Shown: piece by piece, positions 1 through 8,950 of the stretch
Layout of the letters: every line of letters starts with the position of its first letter
How positions within the stretch are numbered: the first letter of the stretch is position 1
NCBI GenBank assembly: GCA_013115135.1
Contig: JABANP010000024.1
Location: 208,501 to 272,500, forward strand
DNA from: Perkinsus olseni
Taxonomy: Eukaryota; Perkinsozoa; Perkinsida; Perkinsidae
Direction: 5' to 3'
Length of the DNA stretch: 64,000 nucleotides
Translations under genes and position numbers: made by a program
Notes under the pieces: model-generated
The model's database searches: none
What the model was told of the DNA's origin: nothing
Seen by the model: the letters and a program-made list of their open reading frames with translations, nothing else

Positions 1-340
1 CATTCGGGTTACCGAGGGAGCGCACAAAGGTCTACGGGCCAGTACACCGTTGGTGATAACCTAAAGCCAAATAGCTGAACACCATTCAGCTCGGGCGATG
101 ACGAACCGCCGATCCCGTAGCGGTATACGGGCGGGTAACTGGGAGGACAGTACACACAACCCGTTCTGCTGGTTTGGGCCGGCATGTCGTAGTCGCTGAT
201 GGGGCAGTGATGCGCTACGGCCTCTTACCGTCACTGGGATGAACCCCCACTGCACCTTGACGCGTGTGAAGCTCAGCAGAGTTTGCTACCCAGAAGATAA
301 TGATGGCTGATACCGACTATTACTACTAAGCACACAACAA
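1..340. other. left flank, no gene recognised
   Basis: No reading frame here has an ATG start together with recognisable content. The 64-codon minus-strand frame at 61-255 has no domain, signal peptide or paralogue elsewhere in the window. The segment ends where homology to about position 3786 begins. Confidence 0.5.
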
Positions 341-458
341 CTATGACTTTCAGAGGTAACATAAGGCCAACAATGAACATCAAAAAACGGAGAAATCTTC
401 AGCAATCGCCACTTCAGTTTCTAACCTGTAAAGTGGCGATTCACCGCATCAGTGTAAT

Positions 459-1337
459 TCAACACTGAGTAAGAGTTGTGTCAATAAGAATACCGGCCTT
501 GATGTGAATCTCAGTCGGGCTCACAATTGTACCCTGGATTTTGTTGATGTGGAACATATCCATCAACTTCTGGAGGATAGCGTCGTAGTTAGAGAACTCG
601 ATATCAGTGCCATCTACCTCATAGTCGCATCCGGCAGTTTGGCCGAGAACACTAAGAGTAGCACGTCCAGATTCGAAGTCAACGCTGAAGTCTTGGCCAT
701 ACAAGTTACCGCAGTATTTACCGTTCAGACCCGCCGCCTGAGTAGTTGTAGTCGCCGCGCTTGTCGTAGATTCAGTAGTTGTCACCTTCACTGTCGTAGT
801 AGTACTCACAGGCGCGGTAGTGGTAGTCATAGCACCAGTAGTGGTAGTCATAGCACCGGTAGTGGTAGTCTCAGCACCGGTAGTGGTAGTCTCAGCACCG
901 GTTGTGGTAGTCTCAGCACCGGTTGTGGTAGTCTCAGCACCGGTTGTGGTAGTCTCAGCACCGGTTGTGGTAGTCTCAGCACCGGTTGTGGTAGTCTCAG
1001 CACCGGTTGTGGTAGTCATGGGCGCTTTAGTGGTGCTCATGAATGCAGTAGTGGTATGCTTAGTTGTAGTAGCAGGCGCCATAGTTGTTTGGACGCCGCA
1101 TGCCACAGGCTCACCAGCACAGCCAGGATCTGTGGGCTCGAAGCAGATAGAACCGTCACTCTTCTTGATTAAACCAAAACAAACAGCTGGGGTCTCCCAG
1201 GACTTGCAGTAAGAGCCGTATTTTGAGTTAGCACATCCACTCACATCAGAGCACATCTGAGAGCACGGATCCTCAGTGGCCGACACGAGGGAAAGTGCGG
1301 TAGCAAAGGTTGATAGGGAAACGACGAAGGAACGCAT
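459..1337 (-). CDS. mucin-like secreted protein, copy 1
   Basis: Predicted secreted or surface glycoprotein of 292 residues. An ATG start opens a clean signal peptide (residues 1-20, ending LSLVSA). A cysteine-rich segment follows (about 25-80). Next comes a threonine-rich stalk dominated by the heptad TTTTGAE, about nine units of which the last two read TTTTGAM. A C-terminal globular region (about 205-292) begins GLNGKYC and ends with a terminal cysteine. The Thr-rich stalk is typical of heavily O-glycosylated mucin-type proteins; this is inferred from composition. The gene is intronless, divergent from malate dehydrogenase, and duplicated at 3900-4841. No named family was recognised. The C-terminal region resembles the small secreted family of the 28-56 kb array (see findings). 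Confidence 0.85.
   Translation of the reverse strand: MRSFVVSLSTFATALSLVSATEDPCSQMCSDVSGCANSKYGSYCKSWETPAVCFGLIKKSDGSICFEPTDPGCAGEPVACGVQTTMAPATTTKHTTTAFMSTTKAPMTTTTGAETTTTGAETTTTGAETTTTGAETTTTGAETTTTGAETTTTGAETTTTGAMTTTTGAMTTTTAPVSTTTTVKVTTTESTTSAATTTTQAAGLNGKYCGNLYGQDFSVDFESGRATLSVLGQTAGCDYEVDGTDIEFSNYDAILQKLMDMFHINKIQGTIVSPTEIHIKAGILIDTTLTQC
822..1018 (-). repeat. 21-bp coding minisatellite (TTTTGAE), nine units
   Basis: Tandem 21-bp units read on the minus strand as TTTTGAE: seven GAE units, then two GAM units. The sequence is nearly homogeneous, with a CCGGTTGTG versus CCGGTAGTG difference between sub-blocks, which indicates recent unit-by-unit expansion. Confidence 0.9.
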
Positions 1338-1826
1338 TTGACAACTTTAAAAACAACTTTAATGGAAACGGAAAAAGTTAGAAAACCAAAAGCCGAAGTC
1401 TCAATAGTCGTTGTTGCTGTTGTTGTTATTCTTGTTGTTGAAGCGAGTGAGACGAATAGCACCACCCTAGCTTGTCGACGCAAAGGAGACAGACAGGGTG
1501 TCTTGTGATGTTGCTGTCTACCGGGGTGATGTACCTTGCTAATGGCAAATGTAACACGAGCACGCGTTAGTAGTGGAGTGAGCTGAAAAGCGTCGGAACG
1601 GCGATGGACACATCGGCCATTGATGCTGATCATCAAGTATAACTGATCACATTTTGTGACAGTGATGGGACAATCAGTATCTTGTGTGGTGAAGATTTAC
1701 TTTACAGCTCGAGGCTATGCATCACATACTCATCGTTCAAATGCTTGTCTGTCCTCTGTTGTTTCTATCAGCAGTTCATTGACGTTCTTCTGTAGGTTTT
1801 CGTAAACTTAAATTTTCACTATTAAT
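1338..1826. promoter_or_regulatory. shared divergent promoter region, copy 1
   Basis: A 489-bp gap separates two divergent start codons, so it must hold both promoters and 5' UTRs. The mucin side contains a GTT/AAC-rich microsatellite around 1405-1440. The block from about 1630 to 1826 is nearly identical in copy 2 (about 5134-5330). No TATA box or other named element could be assigned. Confidence 0.6.
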
Positions 1827-2807
1827 ATGTCATCATCTTGTAATAATAATATGAAGGTCACTTTGATCGGTGCTTCTGGTGCCATTGGCAAGCCACTTTC
1901 TATGTTGTTGAAGATAAACCCCCTGATCACGGAGTTGGCTCTTTACGATGTTCATCAGGCTCGTATTCCCGTCCCTGGTATCGCTGCTGATAATTCTCAT
2001 ATCAACACTCCCGCTAAGGTGAGAGGATACGTGGACCCCGAGCATCTCCCTGAGGCTGTCACTGGAAGCAGCGTCATCGTTGTATGTGCTGGTATCGCTC
2101 AAAAACCCGGTATGTCTCGCGAGGATCTCTTTGGTGTTGATGCCGGTATCATGCGTGACATCGCAACAACTTGCGCTAAATATGCCCCGAATGCTATCAT
2201 GTGCATCATGTCGAATCCCGAGACTTCACTCGTTCCTCTCACTGCTGAGATCTACAAGAAGGCCGGAGTCTATGACCGCAAGAAGCTCCTCGGCATCACA
2301 ACTCTCGATGTGACTCGTGCTCGAACCTTCTACGCAGAAGCTACTGGGCTTGATGTGGAGAAGGTTGATGTTCCAGTCGTCGGTGGCCACGGCGGCTGTG
2401 CTATTCTTGCTCTCTTCTCTCATGCTACACCTTACGTCAAGTTGGATGAGAAGACCATCGAGGCTTTGGATGAACACGTCCAGACTGCTGTCACTGAAGT
2501 CGTCGATGCTCTCGCTGGTGCAGGTTCAGCCTCTCTGTCTATGGCCTACTCTGCTGCTGAGTTGGTTGACGTCGTCATCCGTGGCTTGAAAGGAGGACAG
2601 CACACTTCGGCCTGTGCCTACGTCAACTGGCCTTACCAAGGCTGTGACTTCTTCGCCCAGGTTACCAACTTTGGTCCTCATGGTATCGAAGGAGTACAAA
2701 AAATTGACAACTTGAGCCCATTCGAAGAGAAGAGGATGGCCGAGTCTGTTGAGAAGGTGAAGGAGGACGTGAAGAAGGGTGTGGAGTACGCAGCTGACTC
2801 GCATTAA
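1827..2807 (+). CDS. NAD-type malate dehydrogenase-like protein, copy 1
   Basis: LDH/MDH superfamily protein of 326 residues, expected to interconvert malate and oxaloacetate with NAD. The Rossmann nucleotide loop GASGAIG lies at residues 15-21, and Asp41 ends beta-2 (LALYD), which favours NAD over NADP. Also present are the loop AGIAQKPGMSREDLF (88-102), the Asn-Pro in IMSNPE, the catalytic Asp and Arg in TTLDVTRA and the catalytic His in VVGGHGG. Family members carry Arg where this protein has Gln92, the substrate-discriminating position (Arg81 of E. coli MDH, residue 102 in LDH numbering). No targeting peptide is evident before MKVTLIGA, so a cytosolic location is inferred. The gene is intronless and near-identical to 5331-6314. 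The fold is certain; the substrate is open. Confidence 0.95.
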   Translation: MSSSCNNNMKVTLIGASGAIGKPLSMLLKINPLITELALYDVHQARIPVPGIAADNSHINTPAKVRGYVDPEHLPEAVTGSSVIVVCAGIAQKPGMSREDLFGVDAGIMRDIATTCAKYAPNAIMCIMSNPETSLVPLTAEIYKKAGVYDRKKLLGITTLDVTRARTFYAEATGLDVEKVDVPVVGGHGGCAILALFSHATPYVKLDEKTIEALDEHVQTAVTEVVDALAGAGSASLSMAYSAAELVDVVIRGLKGGQHTSACAYVNWPYQGCDFFAQVTNFGPHGIEGVQKIDNLSPFEEKRMAESVEKVKEDVKKGVEYAADSH

Positions 2808-3025
2808 TAATAATACCAACAACTTCATATTTTGTTTAATATTTAGTAGTATCCGCCTATTATTAGGATATTCAGTAGTAGTAGTTGCTACCATCTACTC
2901 TCATTGTTATGAAGCTGTATTATCAAGGCTTAGTGGGGCCTCCTATGAGACCTTGTTTAACAACAACAGAGGAACACTCTGCTGTCTTGCGTCATTCACC
3001 TTTTGTTGAGTTTTATTCCACTATG

Positions 3026-3785
3026 GGAGAGACACATCGGCCATCAATGCTGATCACTAGCAGTGCTTGAATCGCCCTAGTTTTCAGTTTTGTCAGAGAC
3101 CTCCTCCATTAATGTATGGATGCCAAGGAGGGAAATGCGGGCGACGCGAATAACGAGGTGAACCGTAATGGCTCACGTCTCGTAGACACCACAAAAGATT
3201 GCAAAGTCGACCGTCAGGGGAGTGGACGCTGTTCACCTCTATTTTTGGCTGAACTAAGCGTCGCCCCTTCATCTAACAAGAACTACAGAAAAAAGTCAGC
3301 AGAACTTCATCCCGTTGTGCTCTCTACTCCCTTGAACTTACCTCGGAAGTTTTCGCGCGATCGCGACTAATTCCCCGTTAAGGGGCGGAACGTTCACAAA
3401 GGGGAGAGAATCACCGCAATATTGGCTCGAAACGACCGAGAATAGAAACGGAACTTAATGATCCAAATCGTAAGGCTGTCCCAATTGCCGCTCGAGAGAG
3501 AAGAGTAAAAATGTGAGAGGCAGACCTTCTAGCTCCCCGCTATGTGTGGCCGCTCCTCGACCTAGTCAACACATTCATATCAGACGTTCAACATCTCGGG
3601 AATCGTAGAGTAGTGAGATGCTACTCTGCATATATGCGGCAGGGGAAGGGACAACCCCTTCGAGGAGGTGACATCACCCCCAACATCTGAAGAAAATATA
3701 CGCGAAGCTTCACACGCGCCGACAAGCTTATCGACAAGCCATCCTTTCCGAAGAAGAGCTCGAGTTACAACGCAACGACAAACGC
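3026..3785. other. spacer between the two duplicated units
   Basis: About 760 bp of sequence not shared by the two copies. Positions 3031-3058 hold a short stray copy of the promoter-side block ACATCGGCCATCAATGCTGATCA also found at about 1610 and 5113. An 84-codon plus-strand frame with an ATG (3116-3370) is hydrophilic with no signal peptide or domain; I do not call it a gene. Confidence 0.5.
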
Positions 3786-3899
3786 TAATCTTCAGAAGTA
3801 ACATAAGGCCAACAATGAACATAAAAAACGGAAAAATCTTCAGCAATCGCCACTTCAGTTTCTAACCTGTAAAGTGGCGATTCACCGCATCAGTGTAAT

Positions 3900-4841
3900 T
3901 CAACACTGAGTAAGAGTAGTGTCAATAAGAATACCGGCCTTGATGTGAATCTCAGTCGGGCTCACAATTGTACCCTGGATTTTGTTGATGTGGAACATAT
4001 CCATCAACTTCTGGAGGATAGCGTCGTAGTTAGAGAACTCGATATCAGTGCCATCTACCTCATAGTCGCATCCGGCAGTTTGGCCGAGAACACTAAGAGT
4101 AGCACGTCCAGATTCGAAGTCAACGCTGAAGTCTTGGCCATACAAGTTACCGCAGTATTTACCGTTCAGACCCGCCGCCTGAGTAGTTGTAGTCGCCGCG
4201 CTTGTCGTAGATTCAGTAGTTGTCACCTTCACTGTCGTAGTAGCACTCACAGGCGCGGTAGTGGTGACGGTCTGGACGCCGGTAGTAGTCTCAGCACCGC
4301 TGGTGGTAGTCTCAGCACCGGTAGTGGTAGTCTCAGCACCGGTAGTGGTAGTCTCAGCACCGGTAGTGGTAGTCTCAGCACCGGTAGTGGTAGTCTCAGC
4401 ACCGGTAGTGGTAGTCTCAGCACCGGTAGTGGTAGTCTCAGCACCGGTAGTGGAAGTCTCAGCACCGGTAGTGGTAGTCTCAGCACCGGTAGTGGAAGTC
4501 TCAGCACCGGTAGTGGTAGTCATGGGCGCTTTAGTGGTGCTCATGAATGCAGTACTGGTATGCTTAGTTGTAGTAGCAGGCGCCATAGTTGTTTGGACGC
4601 CGCATGCCACAGGCTCACCAGCACAGCCAGGATCTGTGGGCTCGAAGCAGATAGAACCGTCACTCTTCTTGATTAAACCAAAACAAACAGCTTGGCTCTC
4701 CCAAGACTTGCAGTAAGAGCCGTATTTTGAGTTAGCACATCCACTCACATCAGAGCACATCTGAGAGCACGGATCCTCAGTGGCCGACACGAGGGAAAGT
4801 GCGGTAGCAAAGGTTGATAGGGAAAGGACGAAGGAACGCAT
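3900..4841 (-). CDS. mucin-like secreted protein, copy 2
   Basis: Paralogue of 459-1337, 313 residues. It has the same signal peptide, cysteine-rich region and C-terminal globular domain, but the Thr stalk is longer: about eleven heptads, some reading TSTTGAE or TTTSGAE, followed by GVQTVTTTAPV. The globular ends of the two copies are essentially identical while the stalks differ, so purifying selection or gene conversion acts on the ends and repeat turnover on the stalk. Divergent from the second malate dehydrogenase. Confidence 0.85.
   Translation of the reverse strand: MRSFVLSLSTFATALSLVSATEDPCSQMCSDVSGCANSKYGSYCKSWESQAVCFGLIKKSDGSICFEPTDPGCAGEPVACGVQTTMAPATTTKHTSTAFMSTTKAPMTTTTGAETSTTGAETTTTGAETSTTGAETTTTGAETTTTGAETTTTGAETTTTGAETTTTGAETTTTGAETTTSGAETTTGVQTVTTTAPVSATTTVKVTTTESTTSAATTTTQAAGLNGKYCGNLYGQDFSVDFESGRATLSVLGQTAGCDYEVDGTDIEFSNYDAILQKLMDMFHINKIQGTIVSPTEIHIKAGILIDTTLTQC
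4278..4521 (-). repeat. 21-bp coding minisatellite, eleven units
   Basis: Same 21-bp unit as in copy 1 but with about eleven copies. Individual units carry Ser substitutions (GTGGAAGTC in place of GTGGTAGTC on the plus strand), so the expansion is independent of or later than the duplication. Confidence 0.9.
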
Positions 4842-5330
4842 TTGGTAACTTTAAAAACAACTTTACTGGAAACGGAGAAAGTTAGAAAACCAAAAGCCGA
4901 ATTCTCAATAGTCGTTGTTGCTGATGTTGTTGTTGATGGAGCGAATGACAGGAGTAACACCGTCCTAGCTTGTCGACGCGAAGGAGACAGACAAGATATC
5001 TTGTGACGTTGCTGTCTACCTGGGTGATGTACCTTGCTAATGGCAAATGTAACACGAAGACGCGTTAGTAGTGGAGTGAGCTGAAGGACGCAAGCTTGGA
5101 AAGGGCGATGAACACATCGGCCATCAATGCTGATCATCAAGTATAACTGATCACATTTTGTGACAGTGATGGGACAATCAGTATCTTGTGTGGTGAAGAT
5201 TTACTTTACAGCTCGAGGCTATGCACCACATACTCATCGTTCAAATGCTCGTCTGTCCTCTGTTGTTTCTACCAGCAGTTCATTGACGTTCTTCTGTAGG
5301 TTTTTACAAACTTAAATTCTCACTATTAAT
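4842..5330. promoter_or_regulatory. shared divergent promoter region, copy 2
   Basis: A 489-bp divergent intergenic region matching 1338-1826. The MDH-proximal 200 bp is almost invariant between copies; the mucin-proximal part is more diverged. The functional elements of both promoters must lie here; none can be named. Confidence 0.6.
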
Positions 5331-6314
5331 ATGTCATCATCTTGTAATAATAATATGAAGGTCACTTTGATCGGTGCTTCTGGTGCCATTGGCAAGCCAC
5401 TTTCTATGTTGTTGAAGATAAACCCCCTGATCACGGAGTTGGCTCTTTACGATGTTCATCAGGCTCGTATTCCCGTCCCTGGTATCGCTGCTGATAATTC
5501 TCATATCAACACTCCCGCTAAGGTGAGAGGATACGTGGACCCCGAGCATCTCCCTGAGGCTGTCACTGGAAGCAGCGTCATCGTTGTATGTGCTGGTATC
5601 GCTCAAAAACCCGGTATGTCTCGCGAGGATCTCTTTGGTGTTGATGCCGGTATCATGCGTGACATCGCAACAACTTGCGCTAAATATGCCCCGAATGCTA
5701 TCATGTGCATCATGTCGAATCCCGAGACTTCACTCGTTCCTCTCACTGCTGAGATCTACAAGAAGGCCGGAGTCTATGACCGCAAGAAGCTCCTCGGCAT
5801 CACAACTCTCGATGTGACTCGTGCTCGAACCTTCTACGCAGAAGCTACTGGGCTTGATGTGGAGAAGGTTGATGTTCCAGTCGTCGGTGGCCACGGCGGC
5901 TGTGCTATTCTTGCTCTCTTCTCTCATGCTACACCTTACGTCAAGTTGGATGAGAAGACCATCGAGGCTTTGGATGAACACGTCCAGACTGCTGTCACTG
6001 AAGTCGTCGATGCTCTCGCTGGTGCAGGTTCAGCCTCTCTGTCTATGGCCTACTCTGCTGCTGAGTTGGTTGACGTCGTCATCCGTGGCTTGAAAGGAGG
6101 AGGACAGCACACTTCGGCCTGTGCCTACGTCAACTGGCCTTACCAAGGCTGTGACTTCTTCGCCCAGGTTACCAACTTTGGTCCTCAGGGTATCGAAGGA
6201 GTACAAAAAATTGACAACTTGAGCCCATTCGAAGAGAAGAGGATGGCCGAGTCTGTTGAGAAGGTGAAGGAGGACGTGAAGAAGGGTGTGGAGTACGCAG
6301 CTGACTCGCATTAA
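5331..6314 (+). CDS. NAD-type malate dehydrogenase-like protein, copy 2
   Basis: 327 residues, differing from copy 1 by one extra Gly (KGGGQH) and a Gln for His near residue 300. All catalytic landmarks match copy 1: GASGAIG, the SREDLF arginine, LDVTR, and GGH. It too has Gln, not Arg, in the AGIAQKPGM loop. That both copies keep the change argues against a sequencing error. Intronless. Confidence 0.95.
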   Translation: MSSSCNNNMKVTLIGASGAIGKPLSMLLKINPLITELALYDVHQARIPVPGIAADNSHINTPAKVRGYVDPEHLPEAVTGSSVIVVCAGIAQKPGMSREDLFGVDAGIMRDIATTCAKYAPNAIMCIMSNPETSLVPLTAEIYKKAGVYDRKKLLGITTLDVTRARTFYAEATGLDVEKVDVPVVGGHGGCAILALFSHATPYVKLDEKTIEALDEHVQTAVTEVVDALAGAGSASLSMAYSAAELVDVVIRGLKGGGQHTSACAYVNWPYQGCDFFAQVTNFGPQGIEGVQKIDNLSPFEEKRMAESVEKVKEDVKKGVEYAADSH

Positions 6315-6525
6315 TAATAATACCAACAACTTCATATTTTGTTTAATATTTAGTAGTATCCGCCTATTATTAGGATATTCAGTAGTAGTAGTTGCTACCA
6401 TCTACTCTCATTATTATAAAGCTGTATTATGAAGGCTTAGTGGGGCCTCCTATGAGACCCTGTTTGACAACAACAGAGGAACACTCTGCTGTCTTGCGTC
6501 ATTCACTCTTTGTTGAGTTCTACTA

Positions 6526-7520
6526 GGTAAGGGAAGTGAGCAGCGGCAACTGAGAAGCTTAATATTTCTCTTTCGAGCCTTCTTGATCAACTACGATATT
6601 GTGCGACGTGTTCGTCTTCCTGGCGAGGTTTCTCTCAATCCAATTGCATCTTTCTGGTGCGTAAGGCCCAGTTCAACGAAGAAGGCTCTCATGAATACGG
6701 CCTTCGCAGATCACAGCTCGATAGTCACTATCTCTGCTCCGAGTTACACGGCTAATACTCGAACCTTTCACGATGTATTACGCTCAAGGATCTTGAATGA
6801 CAATAAGCGTCTCGGTCAATTTTTACCGCGCCGGTATGGTTCCACGCATCTGCTGATTCCCAGTCAACCAACTCGAGCTCAGGATCATATCCCTTCTGTT
6901 GAAGACAGTTTAATAGAGTTAGTAAGAATCATGATGAGCTCCACACCTTTCATCATGTTACTCGGTTGACTGACGCTTTTCTCCTTCCCACTACAGTCAG
7001 AAGCGTCGTACTGTAGCTCGGTTACGATAGCAATACTGGCTGGGCGCCCAGATCTCGACTCGGATGACAGCGGCGCAAGAGCTCAGCAGCTCATCATCCC
7101 GCGTAAACTGAGCTTACTCGTCGATATCACCGACGCCTAACTTCCAAGACTGTTCCTCTCCCAATGTTGCTGCCGGATGCAACCGCTTGGATCCTCTTTG
7201 CACACGCCAGCGGTAGAAATGGAGCTTTGAAAGTAGAATCCAGCTCTACGGGTATCAGAGCCCTGCTGAGGGTTTTTTTGGCGTACCGCCTCGGACGTCA
7301 CTGCAGCGACATGTAACCAACCCTGTGACGGCACCCTCCGCAGTCAATGACGCCCTTGAGTTAGCACTGGCAAGACTCGACCTTGAGCCAAGAGACACCG
7401 CAGCTGCTGAATATTAGTATACTTGTTTCCGCCCTTTTCTGTAACTTGATAACACTACAATTGGGCGTGCGATGAGGCATTGAGGGGAATCAATGGGATA
7501 CAATGCTTTCAGTGTTTTCG
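6526..7520. other. unassigned segment, possible unrecognised exons
   Basis: A 128-codon plus-strand frame (6583-6969, no clean start) and a 48-codon open stretch after a CACTACAG acceptor-like site (6995-7140, ending TAA) could be exons of one gene. A minus-strand stretch around 6850-6920 also reads plausibly. Nothing here matches a family I know. It lies just past the 3' end of the RanBP2-finger gene. Confidence 0.3.
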
Positions 7521-8831
7521 TCAACGGCGTGGCGACCGAGATCGGCTTCGAGTCCTGATGGAGGAAGGATTCCTCGTGACCCTTGAGAGCTCCCGAGACT
7601 CACCTCAGTCGGCGGTCCCTGACGCCAGACTCGTCGCCTTGAGATCGCCTAAAAACAAGCACTTGGCCTTTAGTCCTACTCACTAGCACTGGTAGACTTA
7701 TTCCTTTGGACGAAGGCCTGCTGTGGTGAGAGCACGCGAGACGAACAACGTACGAGCCCAATCGCCGCCACCCCTACGCTCGTAATACCCTACTCTTTTC
7801 CCAGCATCTTCTTCATGTCCCTCATCACGTCTTCTCACGCCTACCACACCAGACAATGGCAATCCCGTAAGGTCGTACAGTTACGTACCGTCATCAGTCC
7901 TTCCCGAGGCGTGAAGGGCCTGGGCTGCTGCCGCTTCTGCTGCCTGGGCTGCCGACTCCGCAGCTTGTCGCTGCGCCAGCGGGTCGTATCTACTCCACGA
8001 CGTCTTGCTGTGCATGGTGCGGTGGTCATCCTCACCGATGCCTCTTGTGCTTGCTCTTCTTTTTCTTCCGCCCAAACTCATCCAAGGATTCATTATCAGA
8101 GTCATGCCTCTCTCGGTCTGTGGGGTCCTGTCGATCGTAGTGACCTCCGCTCTGGCCCTCCCGACTCTCCTGCGAAACAGGCGGATGTAAAAAGCGCTCG
8201 CCCGAAAGATACGACAAGCTTTTCTTCTCACCTGTAGTTGTGGCTGTAAAGAGTTACACATGTTACACCTCTCTCGCCAGTCCCAGTTCACATTCCCACA
8301 TCCGGTGCATACCCAGTCACCTAATGGGGCTATATTCACCAGGCTGCGGAGACAAGCTGCAAACTCACCTTTCTTGAACAGCCCTGGAGGTCCTCCGAGG
8401 CTTGGCGTTTCCGGCTGTACGACCTAAATAACGACAGGACCTCACACCACGGGCAATGGTTGTAGACTCAGAATCGATTGGAAACCGAAGGGTTCTACCC
8501 GGATACAATCAGCAACGCTAGCGAAGTCGACGTACACGCGTAGCCTCGCCGCTCTCTCCCGGGGCCTCACTGACCACTCACCGGTCTCGGTGTATCGCAC
8601 CTATTGCATCTGGTCCGCTTCTCGTAGTTCCAATGCCGACAAGTCACATTAGGACACTGCCAGTCATTGGGCCGGCCCGATGGGGCTCTGAAACGTCGCG
8701 CGCCATGAAATTCACCACGACCACGGCAACCTCGCTTACTTCTTCACCTGCTGCTGCGCCTGGAGCATCTGCTGCACTTGGGCGTGGGTGTAGCCCGGCG
8801 GCGGCGGGTAGGACACACCCGGCGGGTTCAT
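7521..8831 (-). CDS. ZRANB2-like RanBP2 zinc-finger / RS protein
   Basis: Likely pre-mRNA splicing factor, nuclear. I rebuilt nine exons that keep frame (about 241 residues): 8831-8740, 8687-8582, 8423-8369, 8320-8232, 8169-8036, 7989-7889, 7840-7778, 7637-7604, 7572-7521. The protein opens MNPPGVSYPPPPGY. Two RanBP2-type (W-C-C-N-C-C) fingers follow, NDWQCPNVTCRHWNYEKRTR and GDWVCTGCGNVNWDWRERC, joined by a GGPPGLFKK linker. Then come an acidic/Lys-rich stretch (RKKKKSKHKRHR), an Ala/Gln helix, and an RS tail ending RTRSRSRSPRR. Two fingers plus an RS tail is the ZRANB2 layout, whose fingers bind GGU-containing RNA. All introns are GT-AG, several with GTGAGT donors. The 7840-7604 junctions are the least certain. 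Confidence 0.8.
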
Positions 8832-8950
8832 GACAAGAGGGAGAACACTGGTGTGAGAAGATGCCACCACCCGGGCCAAGTCCAACCAAGGCAAGTCTTG
8901 AGACTGTTGGGAAAAGTACAACTCATTACCAGCTGCATGCGCACCATATA

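Larger units (their letters stand above)
341..3025. repeat. tandem segmental duplication, copy 1 (mucin + MDH)
   Basis: This segment matches 3786-6525 almost base for base, including the 3' flank of the mucin gene, the divergent promoter region, the malate dehydrogenase gene and about 215 bp of its 3' flank. Homology starts near a TAACATAAGGCCAACAATGA block and ends after a GCGTCATTCACY block. The two units are direct repeats with about 760 bp of unrelated sequence between them. The main difference is the number of 21-bp mucin repeats. Confidence 0.95.
3786..6525. repeat. tandem segmental duplication, copy 2 (mucin + MDH)
   Basis: Second direct copy of the unit at 341-3025. It differs by extra 21-bp mucin repeats, a one-codon insertion in malate dehydrogenase (GLKGGG versus GLKGG), one His/Gln change near its C-terminus, and scattered substitutions in noncoding parts. 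Confidence 0.95.

Noticed and set aside
504..1212. Plus-strand frames of 222 and 130 codons over the mucin gene (and 243, 151 in copy 2)
   Set aside because: They are antisense translations of the 21-bp repeats; the minus-strand frame has the signal peptide, ATG and domain structure.
3580..3846. 88-codon minus-strand frame with a hydrophobic start
   Set aside because: Opens with TTG; overlaps the 3' flank of mucin copy 2 and the equivalent region of copy 1 is not open over the same length.
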